Both the position numbers and the translations under genes were made by a program. DNA of 64,000 bases from Neobacillus cucumis. GTDB taxonomy: Bacteria > Bacillota > Bacilli > Bacillales > Cytobacillaceae. Positions 1 to 8,872 of this stretch are shown piece by piece. The DNA lies in the NCBI RefSeq assembly GCF_002860255.1, contig NZ_PGVE01000064.1, forward strand, positions 1 through 64,000. Reading direction: 5' to 3'. Position 1 is the stretch's first letter; each line of letters starts with the position of its first letter. Below the pieces are notes generated by a model. That model ran no database searches. It saw only the letters and a program-made list of their open reading frames with translations, and was not told where the DNA came from.

Positions 1-72
1 CGTCAAATGAGACTTTGTATCGCACTTAAACCGAATCAAATACTGCTTTTCCTCGATATTCTTCGTTGACAT
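1..72 (-). CDS. fixX: FixX-like ferredoxin, N-terminal part only (cut by window edge)
   Basis: Only the first 24 codons are inside the window. The protein starts with ATG at 72, and that ATG overlaps the TAA stop of fixC by one base, so translation is probably coupled. The visible N-terminus reads MSTKNIEEKQYLIRFKCD. The assignment to the small iron-sulfur protein of the FixABCX complex rests on gene order (fixA-fixB-fixC-next gene) and on this start; the cluster-binding cysteines lie outside the window. Confidence 0.75.
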   Translation of the reverse strand, partial: MSTKNIEEKQYLIRFKCDTKSHLT

Positions 73-1367
73 TATTTCACCGCCTTCCAGGCACGATAAA
101 TATCCTGAATCACTCGAATGGTTCCTTTTTCCGCTGTAACACCCTTGATTATTTGCTTTTGTTTTTCTCGTTTTGGTGTTCCGTCTACAGTGAAGAATTT
201 GCTCATGGCCTTGTTCATCATTGGTACATAATCATTGAAATATTGTGGGTATTTCTCAAAAGTGTGTGCAGCATCTTTATATTTCTCTAAGTCCTTTATT
301 ATAAAGCTATCATAAAGTTTCTCTCGATAAAGATTTAATGTAGTCTCCGAGAAATCTCCCCTTGCCTTAGCTTCAATAACAGTTTCAGCTGCTAATAAAC
401 CTGAATGCATGGCCATATTAGAGCCTTCGCGATGAATGGCGTTTACCAATTGGGCTGCATCCCCAACGACTATGACCCCATTACCGGCAACCTTAGGAAC
501 GGAGCGGTAACCGCCTTCAGGAATAAGATGAGCTAAATATTCAGCAGACTCCCCTCCCGTTATCAGTGGCTTCACCATCGGATGATTTTTTAAGTAATCT
601 AACAGCTCATACGGCTTTAATTTCGCTTTAATCATACTAGAGAGAGTTGTGCCTACCCCAATATTTAAACTGTCCTTATTAGTATAAAGAAAAGCAGTTC
701 CCAGGTTGCCTTTGGTTGAGTCTCCAAAAATCTCAATGGTGCATCCTTGGTTATCCTCTAAATTAAAGCGGTCATTAATTTTCTCTTTCGGAAGATTAAT
801 AACTTCCATAACCGTTAAGGCTACCTCATCAGGACGAAATTCTTTATGGAAACCTAATTGTTTCGAAAGAAGCGAGTTTACCCCGTCAGCCAAGACGACT
901 ACATCCGCATAAACCTCCCCATCAGGACGGTCCGTACGGACACCAACCACCTTGCCATTTTCAACAATACACTCCGTTACAACGGTTTCGTTAATAAGGA
1001 GAGCTCCTGCTTCAACTGCTTTTCCAGCAAACCATTGATCAAATTGGGCGCGAAGGACTGTAAAATTATTATATGGTTCGACTGCCCATTCAAGACCTTT
1101 ATATCCAAAGGAGACAACTGATTCTTTATCCATCATCCAAAAACGCTGCTCAATGACAGGCCTTTCAAGAGGTGCTTCTTTCCAAAACTCTGGAATTAGC
1201 TCTTCCATCTGCTTTCGATACAAGACACCGCCCATTACATTTTTTGCCCCTGGATATTCACCTCTTTCAATCAGTAAAACATTCAGCCCCTTTCTAGCAC
1301 AAGTAAGAGCACATGCAGTACCTGATGGACCAGCCCCAACAACAATGACATCAAATTTCTCAGGCAT
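72..1367 (-). CDS. fixC: FixC-like electron transfer flavoprotein-quinone oxidoreductase
   Basis: FAD-dependent membrane-associated oxidoreductase that passes electrons between the FixAB flavoprotein and the quinone pool. The N-terminus carries the dinucleotide-binding motif VVGAGPSGTACA, and a second FAD motif VIVVGDAAQLVN lies in the C-terminal half, followed by the typical HREGSNMAMHSG segment. The length of about 431 residues is normal for FixC. A GTG four codons upstream (1379) could also serve, but ATG at 1367 has an SD-like GGGCGGTGA about eight bases away. The 5' end overlaps fixB by eight bases and the 3' end overlaps fixX by one, so this is the third gene of a tightly coupled operon. 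Confidence 0.93.
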   Translation of the reverse strand: MPEKFDVIVVGAGPSGTACALTCARKGLNVLLIERGEYPGAKNVMGGVLYRKQMEELIPEFWKEAPLERPVIEQRFWMMDKESVVSFGYKGLEWAVEPYNNFTVLRAQFDQWFAGKAVEAGALLINETVVTECIVENGKVVGVRTDRPDGEVYADVVVLADGVNSLLSKQLGFHKEFRPDEVALTVMEVINLPKEKINDRFNLEDNQGCTIEIFGDSTKGNLGTAFLYTNKDSLNIGVGTTLSSMIKAKLKPYELLDYLKNHPMVKPLITGGESAEYLAHLIPEGGYRSVPKVAGNGVIVVGDAAQLVNAIHREGSNMAMHSGLLAAETVIEAKARGDFSETTLNLYREKLYDSFIIKDLEKYKDAAHTFEKYPQYFNDYVPMMNKAMSKFFTVDGTPKREKQKQIIKGVTAEKGTIRVIQDIYRAWKAVK

Positions 1368-2391
1368 AACTAATTTCACCGCCCTTTTCCGTCTTAAGCT
1401 GCTTAAATTGCTCGATTAGTTTAGGTACAATTTCTAAAGCGTCTCCTACAATTCCGTACGTTGCAACATCAAAAATAGGGGCATTGGGATCTTTGTTGAT
1501 AGCGATAATAAATTCTGAATTTTTCATCCCAACAACATGCTGTATTGCACCAGAAATACCGATGGCAAAATAAATTTTCGGTGTTACCGTTTCTCCTGTT
1601 TGACCAACCTGCTGTTCATGTGGAAGCCAGCCAGCTTCCACCACATCACGCGTCCCGCCTACACTTGCACCTATGGTTTCTGCTAACTCATGAATAAGCT
1701 GGAAGTTTTGCAGGTCTCCCATTCCTTTGCCTCCGCAAACAATGACATGGGCTTCTGCTAAACTTGCTTTTTTTGTTACGTCATTCACAATTTGCAGTAC
1801 TTTTGTCCGCATATCTTCTTCCTTGAGATCAATTTTCTCTTCAATAATCTTCCCAAGTCTGCTTGAATCCGGCTCTAATGCCTTCATAACCTTTGGCCGT
1901 ACCGTTGCCATCTGCGGCCGATGCTTTTTACATAGAATGGTTGCCATGATATTGCCGCCAAACGCCGGTCTGCTTGCTTCCAGCAATCGGTTTGATACAT
2001 CAACATCAAGCATGGTCGTATCGGCAGTTAACCCTGTTGATAAATCAGTGGCAACCGCACTTGCTAAGTCCTTTCCATTTGGTGTGGCTCCATAAAGAAT
2101 AATTTCCGGCTTATATTTTCTAGCTAACAACATAACCCCCTGCATATAGGATTCGGTTCTATAGTCCTTTAAAATAGGCTGATCAATAACATAAACCTCA
2201 TCAGCACCATATGAAATAACTTGGCTGGCTAGTGGTTTAATTTCATGTCCTAATAAAAATCCTGCTAATGGAACTTGTAACTTATCAGCTAGTTTTTTGC
2301 CAGCTCCCAGCAGTTCAAGTGATACTCCTTCAATTTTACGATCGTTTTGTTCGATAAATACCCAGACTCCCCGATAATCGTCAAAATTCAT
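1360..2391 (-). CDS. fixB: FixB, electron transfer flavoprotein alpha subunit
   Basis: ETF alpha-type subunit (343 aa) that pairs with FixA. The C-terminal FAD domain is recognisable from GQTGETVTPKIYFAIGIS followed by AIQHVVGM and AINKDPNAPIF, the signature of ETF-alpha proteins. The N-terminal half is the usual nucleotide-binding-like fold. ATG at 2391 is preceded by GGGGAGGGG. It sits 34 bp after fixA and overlaps fixC. In known FixABCX systems the pair bifurcates electrons from NADH to ferredoxin and quinone; that role here is inferred from gene set and order, not from visible active-site chemistry. Confidence 0.93.
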   Translation of the reverse strand: MNFDDYRGVWVFIEQNDRKIEGVSLELLGAGKKLADKLQVPLAGFLLGHEIKPLASQVISYGADEVYVIDQPILKDYRTESYMQGVMLLARKYKPEIILYGATPNGKDLASAVATDLSTGLTADTTMLDVDVSNRLLEASRPAFGGNIMATILCKKHRPQMATVRPKVMKALEPDSSRLGKIIEEKIDLKEEDMRTKVLQIVNDVTKKASLAEAHVIVCGGKGMGDLQNFQLIHELAETIGASVGGTRDVVEAGWLPHEQQVGQTGETVTPKIYFAIGISGAIQHVVGMKNSEFIIAINKDPNAPIFDVATYGIVGDALEIVPKLIEQFKQLKTEKGGEISYA

Positions 2392-2425
2392 ATTAACCCC
2401 TCCCCAAAGCAGAAAAATACTTTTA

Positions 2426-3250
2426 TTATTTTGATGGCTGAATCGTAAATAGGTCCTTTTTCTCCATTAAGACATCCATGAGCTGTTTGACTTGCTCATC
2501 AGGAGAACCCTCTAGTCTTTTCCCGCCTTCAGGCCGTGGAGGTGTAAACATTTTACCTACGATAGTTGGTGACCCCTTTAAACCAAGCTGCGTTCGGTCT
2601 ACATTTTCAAGATCGCTGACAGCCCAGATAGTCGGCTCGTATCTTGCTGCTTTAATCATGTTAAGCATTGGGGAATATTCAATTTGATTAATTTCCTTTT
2701 CAACCGTTAACAAGCATGGAAGTTCAGATTGAATTAACTCATATCCATTGGATAATTTTCGTTTAATTAGCACCGTTTTTTCTTCTTGGTTGACCTCTGC
2801 CACTTCAATTACATTTGTCACTGGGGGAATATCCATTCTTCTTGCAATCCCAGGACCTACCTGTCCGGTATCACCATCGATCGCATGTTTCCCGCAGATT
2901 ACCATATCAACAGGAAGTTCCTTCCCTATTCGTTCTAATGCCTTTGATAATGCATAACTAGTGGCTAGGGTGTCTGCACCTGCAAAAGCGCGGTCTGTAA
3001 TTAGATAGCCTCTATCTGCCCCGATTTCAATACTTTTCTTAATAATGGCGGTTGCTTGCGGCGGTCCCATTGACAATACCGATATAGTTCCACCCGTTTT
3101 TCCCTTAATTTTCACAGCCTCTTGAACAGCATGGGCATCATAAGGATTCAAAATTGCAGGTGCGCTTCGGCGGTCGAGTGTGTTAGTTTTTGGATTAATT
3201 TTAATGATTTTTGTATCAGGTACCTGTTTGATACAAACAACAATGTGCAT
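2426..3250 (-). CDS. fixA: FixA, electron transfer flavoprotein beta subunit
   Basis: ETF beta-type subunit (about 275 aa), first gene of the fixABCX run. The N-terminus MHIVVCIKQVPDTK is the hallmark of the family, and GKHAIDGDTGQVGPGIAR further in is the conserved ETF-beta loop. The frame stays open upstream to 3418, but the ATG at 3250 matches the family start and has a GGAGGAGGG Shine-Dalgarno stretch just upstream, so the longer version is rejected. A cre-like sequence lies at 3286-3301, between any upstream promoter and the start codon, suggesting carbon catabolite control. Confidence 0.93.
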   Translation of the reverse strand: MHIVVCIKQVPDTKIIKINPKTNTLDRRSAPAILNPYDAHAVQEAVKIKGKTGGTISVLSMGPPQATAIIKKSIEIGADRGYLITDRAFAGADTLATSYALSKALERIGKELPVDMVICGKHAIDGDTGQVGPGIARRMDIPPVTNVIEVAEVNQEEKTVLIKRKLSNGYELIQSELPCLLTVEKEINQIEYSPMLNMIKAARYEPTIWAVSDLENVDRTQLGLKGSPTIVGKMFTPPRPEGGKRLEGSPDEQVKQLMDVLMEKKDLFTIQPSK

Positions 3251-3770
3251 GTAGGACTTTCCCTCCTCCATATGAACTGCGAGTTTTGAAAGCGTTTGCT
3301 TCCTTTGGTTATAAAAGATGCTTTTATTAACGATAATATGTATCGCAACACAAGCATAGTACCAAACATAAGAGTTTTCTTTTTTTCTGGTAAGAATAAG
3401 GTGGATTCTAGGGAGCATTTTTTGATTATTGTATGGTAGAACTGAAGTGGAAACTAAATGCAGTCTATGTCTCGATTGTTAACAATGTACTAATAATATA
3501 ACTATATTAAATATTATGATATAAACAATGATAAAAATCACAGGTTTCTTCTAATATTTAGGGGTAATAGGGAATTATTTTTTAGAATGTATCAGGAGAT
3601 TTAAAAGATGTAAATTAGGAAGTGTTTTTGAGGTTTGAACATGTACTAGCGAGTATCAGAAGGCCTTCTTTTTTGTTTTTATAAATGGTTAAATCTGAAG
3701 ACCTTCATTACAATTCCGATAGGGCAAAAGATTTTTGGAATATTATAATCAAAGTTGTTTTATCCTTTTC
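3251..3770. other. intergenic region between fixA and the Spo0E-like gene
   Basis: About 520 bp, very AT-rich, with no convincing ORF. Apart from the cre-like site near fixA, it holds a short palindrome followed by a T-run (AGAAGGCCTTCT at about 3658-3669). The palindrome has no loop and so is a poor terminator. I see no structured RNA or repeat. Confidence 0.5.
3286..3301. promoter_or_regulatory. cre-like CcpA site upstream of fixA
   Basis: TTGAAAGCGTTTGCTT resembles the catabolite-responsive element consensus WTGNAANCGNWNWCAW with two mismatches in the right half. It lies 36 bp before the fixA start codon, a common position for CcpA roadblock repression. ETF genes tied to fatty-acid oxidation are CcpA targets in B. 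subtilis, which fits. No binding evidence is available from sequence alone. Confidence 0.45.
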
Positions 3771-4013
3771 TTAAACTAAAACTTTAGGCCAGATCATAAT
3801 CATGTGTTTAAAAGCAAATTTTACTTCTTCATTTGATTTTGAAGATTGACTAATTACCTTTTGATATTGATTGATTAGTTCATCTAGTTCTTGGCTGTAT
3901 TTAATTGTTTGTGGACTCGTATAACCAAGAGTGTTTGCACTATGAATCATTAATTCTCTTTTAGCTTTTATCTCTTCAATCATTTCAGATTGATTATTAC
4001 TATACTTGTACAA
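3771..4013 (-). CDS. Spo0E-like sporulation regulatory protein (aspartyl-phosphate phosphatase family)
   Basis: Small 80-residue protein with the Spo0E family core: a first helix (MIEEIKAKRELMIHSANTLG) and the diagnostic SQELDELINQYQ of the second helix. Members with this motif dephosphorylate Spo0A-P and delay sporulation. The start is TTG, chosen because TAGGAGG lies six to seven bases upstream. It is somewhat longer than many family members because of a tail after the motif. It stands alone, divergent from mtnU. An exact Spo0A-box heptamer is found about 130 bp upstream (4145-4151), suggesting feedback control. Confidence 0.8.
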   Translation of the reverse strand: MYKYSNNQSEMIEEIKAKRELMIHSANTLGYTSPQTIKYSQELDELINQYQKVISQSSKSNEEVKFAFKHMIMIWPKVLV

Positions 4014-4431
4014 TTTTATCCTCCTACCTTACACGCTTACTATAAACCACTCAAAAAGTAGACTACTTGAAGAATTATGACAAGAAATTCATGAAAAGTA
4101 AATACAATCGCAAAAGTAGACAAAACAATCTATTTCTTTCGCTTTTCGACATATTTTTCTGTCACTTTCGTTCACAAACGACAAATATACCATCAAAGTA
4201 ATATAGTATTTTAATAAGTAAAAAAATTAATAGTTCTCAACTTTTAAGCTTCACAGGGTTAATATGAAATTTTTGTAAAATATCAATAGTGCTATAGAAC
4301 TAATTTTGTTTACTATTGGTTTTTATTAGTTAAAATATCTACGAATCTTGTTTGAATTTCTAGTGATAAATGTTATAACTTTTATAATGACTTGTAAAGA
4401 AAAAATTCAGAATATTTATGAGGTGAGGGGT
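4014..4431. other. divergent intergenic region (Spo0E-like gene / mtnU)
   Basis: About 418 bp of AT-rich DNA with no gene. It holds the 0A-box heptamer and, towards mtnU, a possible sigma-A promoter with -35 TTTACT at 4309-4314 and -10 TAAAAT at 4331-4336 (16-bp spacer). Nothing else stands out. Confidence 0.45.
4145..4151 (-). promoter_or_regulatory. Spo0A-box-like heptamer upstream of the Spo0E-like gene
   Basis: The minus strand reads TGTCGAA, an exact match to the core 0A box, about 130 bp upstream of the Spo0E-like TTG start and in the shared divergent region with mtnU. A seven-base match alone is weak evidence; the biological context is what makes it worth noting. Confidence 0.35.
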
Positions 4432-5217
4432 TTGAAAATAAAAGTGTCATGTCTTCAAATGGATATCGCCTTCGGTGACCCTGTAAGAAATTATCAATCA
4501 GCTGAAAAGCTAATTGAAAAAGCCATGGAGAAACATCCAGATATTCTTGTTCTGCCTGAGCTTTGGACCACTGGATATGACTTAACCAGGTTAGATGAAA
4601 TTGCGGATCAACATGCAATGCAAACCATTACTTTTCTCCAAGCAGCAGCAAAAAAACACAAGGTCCATTTTGTTGGGGGTTCAGTTGCAAATCGTGGGGA
4701 AAAAGGAGTAAGCAATACCCTTCTTATCATTACAAAAGAAGGAGAAGTGATCCATCAATATGATAAACTCCATCTCTTTAAATTAATGGATGAACATCTC
4801 TTTCTTGAGGCTGGGTCTAAAAAAGGTTTATTCCAGGTAGAGGATCATTTGTTTGCAGGTGTCATTTGTTATGACATCCGTTTCCCTGAATGGATTCGAG
4901 CTCACACTTCTGAGGGAGCTGTAGCCTTATTTGTAGTCGCGGAATGGCCTGCAGCTCGCTTACAGCATTGGAGGACTCTCTTGATTGCTAGAGCAATTGA
5001 AAATCAATGTTATGTGATCGCCTGTAACCGGTCTGGCAGTGACCCAAACAACCAATTCGCTGGACACTCGCTAATTATTGATCCGTGGGGGGAAATAATA
5101 GCCGAAGCAGGAGAGCAGGAAGACATCCTTTCAGCGGAGATTAATTTAGAGCTAGTAAAAGAAATCCGCAAGCAGATACCGATATTTGAAGATAGAAAAC
5201 CAAATTCCTATTATTAA
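4432..5217 (+). CDS. mtnU: carbon-nitrogen hydrolase, MtnU-type omega-amidase
   Basis: Nitrilase-superfamily amidase, closest by eye to B. subtilis MtnU (YkrU), which hydrolyses 2-oxo acid amides such as those formed by glutamine transaminases in methionine salvage. The catalytic triad is visible: Glu in LVLPELWTTGYD, Lys in YDKLHLFKLMDE and Cys in VICYDIRFPEWIR. The start is TTG at 4432 because GAGGTGAGGGG sits directly before it and the protein then begins KIKVSCLQMDI as in the homologues; the open frame to 4348 is ignored. No other methionine-salvage gene is adjacent, which is unusual for this family. Confidence 0.88.
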   Translation: MKIKVSCLQMDIAFGDPVRNYQSAEKLIEKAMEKHPDILVLPELWTTGYDLTRLDEIADQHAMQTITFLQAAAKKHKVHFVGGSVANRGEKGVSNTLLIITKEGEVIHQYDKLHLFKLMDEHLFLEAGSKKGLFQVEDHLFAGVICYDIRFPEWIRAHTSEGAVALFVVAEWPAARLQHWRTLLIARAIENQCYVIACNRSGSDPNNQFAGHSLIIDPWGEIIAEAGEQEDILSAEINLELVKEIRKQIPIFEDRKPNSYY

Positions 5218-5235
5218 AATGTACTAATCAACCCA

Positions 5236-5272
5236 AAAAAAGCAATCTGTATTATTTACGGATTGCTTTTTA
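5236..5272. terminator. bidirectional terminator between mtnU and the histidine kinase
   Basis: Stem AAAAGCAATC paired with GATTGCTTTT around an AT-rich loop, with A/T tracts on both sides, between two convergent genes. The last codon of the kinase gene falls in the descending arm. Confidence 0.8.
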
Positions 5273-6430
5273 ATCTCTATCTATTTTACTTTTCAAATCG
5301 AGAGGCAGCTCAATGTAAAAAGTGGTTCCTTTTCCTTCTTCGCTATCTATTCTAATTTTCCCTTGATGTTCATTGATAATTCGGTAACTAACCATTAACC
5401 CTAGACCTGTTCCCTGGTCTTTTGTCGTATAAAATGGTTCACCAAGCTTTTTTATCATCTCCTTTGGAATTCCGGAACCCTCATCTTGAATACTAATTTG
5501 AATCTGCCCATTGTCCTGCTTCTTCGTGGTAACAGTTATTTTCCCGCCAAGGGGCATCACTTCGATTGCATTTTTTATAACATTAATAAATACCTTTTTT
5601 AATTGGTTAGGCTCACAAAATACAAGAGGTATTTCACTGTCATAGTCTGTTACAAATTGGACATTATGTAGAACAGCCTGTGCTGAAAGTAAATCAACTG
5701 TTTCCCTAATAATTTGGTTAAAATCCTTCTCTTGAAATTTAGTAGCATGCGGCTTTGCAAGAATTAAAAACTCATTAATAATCGAATCCATCCGTGCCAA
5801 TTCTGAAGTTATAACTTGATAATACATTGGATGTTCTTTAATGATACAGCTTTCAAGTAATTGAATGAATCCTTTTAGAGCTGTCATAGGATTACGAATT
5901 TCGTGGGCTATTCCAGCAGCAAGCTCCCCAATTACATTAAGTGTGTCAGATTTACGCAGCTGTTCCTCAATTCCCACCTTATCGGTAATATCTTTTAAGA
6001 CGGTAAAATTAATTCCTCCCCAGACATCAAAGGTGGATGAACATTCAAAATATCTATTTTTCCCTTCTTCATCTTTAAAGGTCATCGTGGAGCAAAATTG
6101 TCCATATTCAAGGACTTGTTCTATATGCTGTAGAATCTTTTGCTTTCCGTCTTCTAATATTGTATGAGGTTCGTAAAGAAGATTACCTATTAACCTATCC
6201 TTCTTAATGCCTATTATTTTTTCTGCGGCAAGATTTAGGTCAATAATACGATGCTCGTAATCCCAAAGGATAAGGCCATCGACTGAATGTTCAAAGATTT
6301 GTCTATATTTGTGTTCGCTCTCATGAAAATTCATTAACTTTTTCTGGTTTTTACAACTATCAAGAGATAATGCTTCTTTTTGGCTTTGCTTTCCCACGTG
6401 CTGCACCCCGCGAACTCCCTGATTATCCAT
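5270..6430 (-). CDS. PAS-domain sensor histidine kinase, sporulation-kinase (KinA/KinE) type
   Basis: 386-residue cytoplasmic kinase without membrane segments. A PAS domain spans about residues 40-150 (YRQIFEHSVDGLILWDYEH). The phosphoacceptor region is GELAAGIAHEIRNPMTALKG with His at about 176, and the ATPase domain has N box NVIKNAIEVMP, G1 DEGSGIP and G2 GTGLGLMV near the end. The HEIRNPMTALKGF signature is the one shared by kinases that feed the Spo0F/Spo0A phosphorelay, so a role in sporulation entry is plausible. No response regulator is adjacent, also typical of phosphorelay kinases. The signal read by the PAS domain is unknown. Confidence 0.85.
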   Translation of the reverse strand: MDNQGVRGVQHVGKQSQKEALSLDSCKNQKKLMNFHESEHKYRQIFEHSVDGLILWDYEHRIIDLNLAAEKIIGIKKDRLIGNLLYEPHTILEDGKQKILQHIEQVLEYGQFCSTMTFKDEEGKNRYFECSSTFDVWGGINFTVLKDITDKVGIEEQLRKSDTLNVIGELAAGIAHEIRNPMTALKGFIQLLESCIIKEHPMYYQVITSELARMDSIINEFLILAKPHATKFQEKDFNQIIRETVDLLSAQAVLHNVQFVTDYDSEIPLVFCEPNQLKKVFINVIKNAIEVMPLGGKITVTTKKQDNGQIQISIQDEGSGIPKEMIKKLGEPFYTTKDQGTGLGLMVSYRIINEHQGKIRIDSEEGKGTTFYIELPLDLKSKIDRD

Positions 6431-6523
6431 ACATCAAATCTATTATTCTACATAAATCGAGAAAAAACATATTATCTCGACAATTTATTATAACATGATA
6501 AGACAATACTATTAAAAAAATAA

Positions 6524-6564
6524 GCAGAAAACGCAAAGTACTTTCCTACTTTGCGTTTTCTACT
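6524..6564 (-). terminator. terminator of the 2-oxoacid oxidoreductase operon
   Basis: Long inverted repeat: GCAGAAAACGCAAAGTA and TACTTTGCGTTTTCT separated by six bases. On the minus strand it is followed by TTATTTTTTT, placing it directly after the alpha/beta gene. Confidence 0.9.
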
Positions 6565-6577
6565 TTATGACATCATA

Positions 6578-8872
6578 TTAAAGAAGCGGATTTTCGTGCT
6601 TTGCTTTTAGACGCTGCCATCTTTTTTCAACTTCAGCTTCAAACTCTTCTAAAATAGACTTATTTTCTTCTTTTAAAAGATGTTTTGCTTTTCCCATATA
6701 TTTCAGCCAATCAGAAAGGGGAACGCGTTTATTCTTCTCTTCCGGATTATACGTAATAGTAGTAACGCCTTGTTCAATTTCATAAAGTGGGAAGAAGCAG
6801 GAGTTCACAGCCTCTTCGACAATTTTTGTCCCATAGCGATCATCCGATTTCCAGTTTAATGGGCAAGCAATAAGAAGTTTTCCATACACTGGTCCAACAT
6901 TCTGTGCATACCATTGGGCTTTTGCACCTTTATTCACTAAATCCTGAGGGAATGCTTCAGATCCGGTAAATACGTAAGGAATGTTAGTGGCAGCCATGAT
7001 TTGAGCAGTATCCTTGTGGTGGAAAGCCTTTCCGCGCTGTACTTTTCCTACACCAGATGTACTTGTCATATGTCCAATTGGCGTTGAGTATGACAATTGT
7101 GAGCCTGTATTCATATAACCTTCATTATCATATTCCAGCATGATCAATTTGTGTCCACGAAGGGCTGTTCCAATCGCTGAGCCCATCCCTATGTCCATAC
7201 CACCATCGCCTGTAATCATAACAAAAGTTGCATCGTCAGACACATTTATTTCTCCACGGCGTTTTAATTCCATAAATGCCTCGACTGTCCCGGATAAGGT
7301 CGCTGCACCATTTTGGAACAGGTTATGGATCATTGTTTGTTTATGCGATGTACTTGGATAACCAGTTGTCGTTACATACGCACAGCCTGTTTGGAATAAT
7401 GTAACGATATCTCCTTCAATGCCCTTAAAGAATAGCTCAAGACCAGCAAATATCCCACAACCTGGACATGCACCGTGTCCTGAAGCAATTCGTTTCGGCT
7501 TGCCTGTAAGAGCACGAAGCGGAGGAATTTTAACTTTTAATTTATTTGTTTCTTCATCCATTTTGACATCAATCAGGCCTGTTTTATACACATCACCATG
7601 TTGTGGCAATATAACTGGCTTAAGAATGTTTTCCGGATTACCTGGAATATGCCCATAGTAATCGAACGGTTTTTCAGCATATCCCTTTTCCAAGGCGTCG
7701 ATTGCCATACTAAAGAATTCGTGTGCATCATCCGCATAGAAATCCTTCCCGCCTAGACCAAATACTCGGCTTAACACAATGGTTTTATTGTCCTTATCAT
7801 CTTGCAGGGCAGATTTCACTTCATGGGTTAAATTAGGGCCATTAGCACCATATGAATCTGCACGCTCACCGACTAATAAGGCTTTAACATTTTTAAGGGC
7901 TTCGCGGATCTCATTAGAAGGGAATGGACGGATGATATTCGGGCTAATGACTCCCGCTTTAATTCCCTTTTCACTAAGCTGGTCAACCACATCTCTTGCA
8001 GATTCTGCGGCAGAATTTAATAGAAATAATGCAACTTCAGCATCTTCCATTTTATATAAATCCAGTACATTATATTCTCTGCCCGATAGTTTTGCATATT
8101 CAGCAGCCACTTCTTTAAATACATCTCCAGCATTGTAAATAGCTTCTGATTGCTGGTAGTGGTTATTAATGAAATCATCGCCACTCATATGTGCACCGAC
8201 CGTTACTGGTTTGCTTAAATCTCTAACAAAGTTATATTCAGTCGGACACTCGCCAACAAATTGCTGTACAACATTACGATCCTTAAAGTACTCTACCCTA
8301 CGCTTTTGGTGTGATGTAAAGAAACCATCATAGGCAACAATAACCGGTAAACGGACTTTAGAATGTTCGGCAATTTTTAATGCCATAATATTCATATCAT
8401 AAACAGCTTGAGGAGTTTTTGCTGTTAAAATAACCCAGCCGGTATTTAAGGCATAATAAAGGTCTGAGTGGTCACCTCGAATATCAAGTGGCCCACTTAC
8501 TGCCCGAGTAACTAGATTCATGACCATTGGATAACGGGTGCCTGATTGTACGGGCATTTGCTCCAGCATGTATAAGAAACCATTTGCACTCGTTGCATTG
8601 ATTACCCGAGCACCAGTTGCTGCGGCGCCATAACAAATACCAGCAGACCCATGCTCACCATCAGCGGGAATCAGTTTAATATCATGCTGGCCGCGGGTTT
8701 TCATTTGATCTAAAAATTGAGCAACCTCAGTAGAAGGTGTAATCGGGAAATACCCCATAATATGGTAATTAATTTGTGCGGCTGCAGTGGCTGCCATCTC
8801 ATTTCCAGACTCAAAGGTAGAAACCTGCTCAGCCACCTTATGCATTGTTAATTTTTCATCTAAAATAGCCAT
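6578..8872 (-). CDS. pyruvate/2-oxoacid:ferredoxin oxidoreductase, fused alpha-beta subunit
   Basis: 764-residue fusion of the alpha and beta domains of a CoA-dependent 2-oxoacid:ferredoxin oxidoreductase, which decarboxylates pyruvate or a related 2-oxoacid to acyl-CoA and reduces ferredoxin. The alpha part begins near GYFPITPSTEVAQFL and shows TSANGFLYMLEQMPV. The beta part has the thiamine diphosphate motif GDGGMDIGMGSAIG and cysteines CPGCG and QTGCAYV for the proximal 4Fe-4S cluster. Its ATG overlaps the TAA of the upstream gamma-delta gene by one base. The split (gamma-delta then alpha-beta) differs from single-chain PFOR and four-gene POR. The substrate cannot be fixed from sequence; pyruvate is the likeliest. 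Confidence 0.87.
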   Translation of the reverse strand: MAILDEKLTMHKVAEQVSTFESGNEMAATAAAQINYHIMGYFPITPSTEVAQFLDQMKTRGQHDIKLIPADGEHGSAGICYGAAATGARVINATSANGFLYMLEQMPVQSGTRYPMVMNLVTRAVSGPLDIRGDHSDLYYALNTGWVILTAKTPQAVYDMNIMALKIAEHSKVRLPVIVAYDGFFTSHQKRRVEYFKDRNVVQQFVGECPTEYNFVRDLSKPVTVGAHMSGDDFINNHYQQSEAIYNAGDVFKEVAAEYAKLSGREYNVLDLYKMEDAEVALFLLNSAAESARDVVDQLSEKGIKAGVISPNIIRPFPSNEIREALKNVKALLVGERADSYGANGPNLTHEVKSALQDDKDNKTIVLSRVFGLGGKDFYADDAHEFFSMAIDALEKGYAEKPFDYYGHIPGNPENILKPVILPQHGDVYKTGLIDVKMDEETNKLKVKIPPLRALTGKPKRIASGHGACPGCGIFAGLELFFKGIEGDIVTLFQTGCAYVTTTGYPSTSHKQTMIHNLFQNGAATLSGTVEAFMELKRRGEINVSDDATFVMITGDGGMDIGMGSAIGTALRGHKLIMLEYDNEGYMNTGSQLSYSTPIGHMTSTSGVGKVQRGKAFHHKDTAQIMAATNIPYVFTGSEAFPQDLVNKGAKAQWYAQNVGPVYGKLLIACPLNWKSDDRYGTKIVEEAVNSCFFPLYEIEQGVTTITYNPEEKNKRVPLSDWLKYMGKAKHLLKEENKSILEEFEAEVEKRWQRLKAKHENPLL

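Noticed and set aside
3251..3418. Longer FixA with an extra 56 N-terminal residues
   Set aside because: The added part has no family similarity; the ATG at 3250 has the strong Shine-Dalgarno and the conserved start.
3655..3690. Terminator near 3.66 kb
   Set aside because: AGAAGGCCTTCT is a palindrome with no loop bases, so the hairpin would be unstable, and no upstream + strand gene is seen.
4432..5217. Methionine-salvage operon around mtnU
   Set aside because: No mtn gene or SAM riboswitch is adjacent; the aminotransferase at 36 kb is only loosely related to MtnE.
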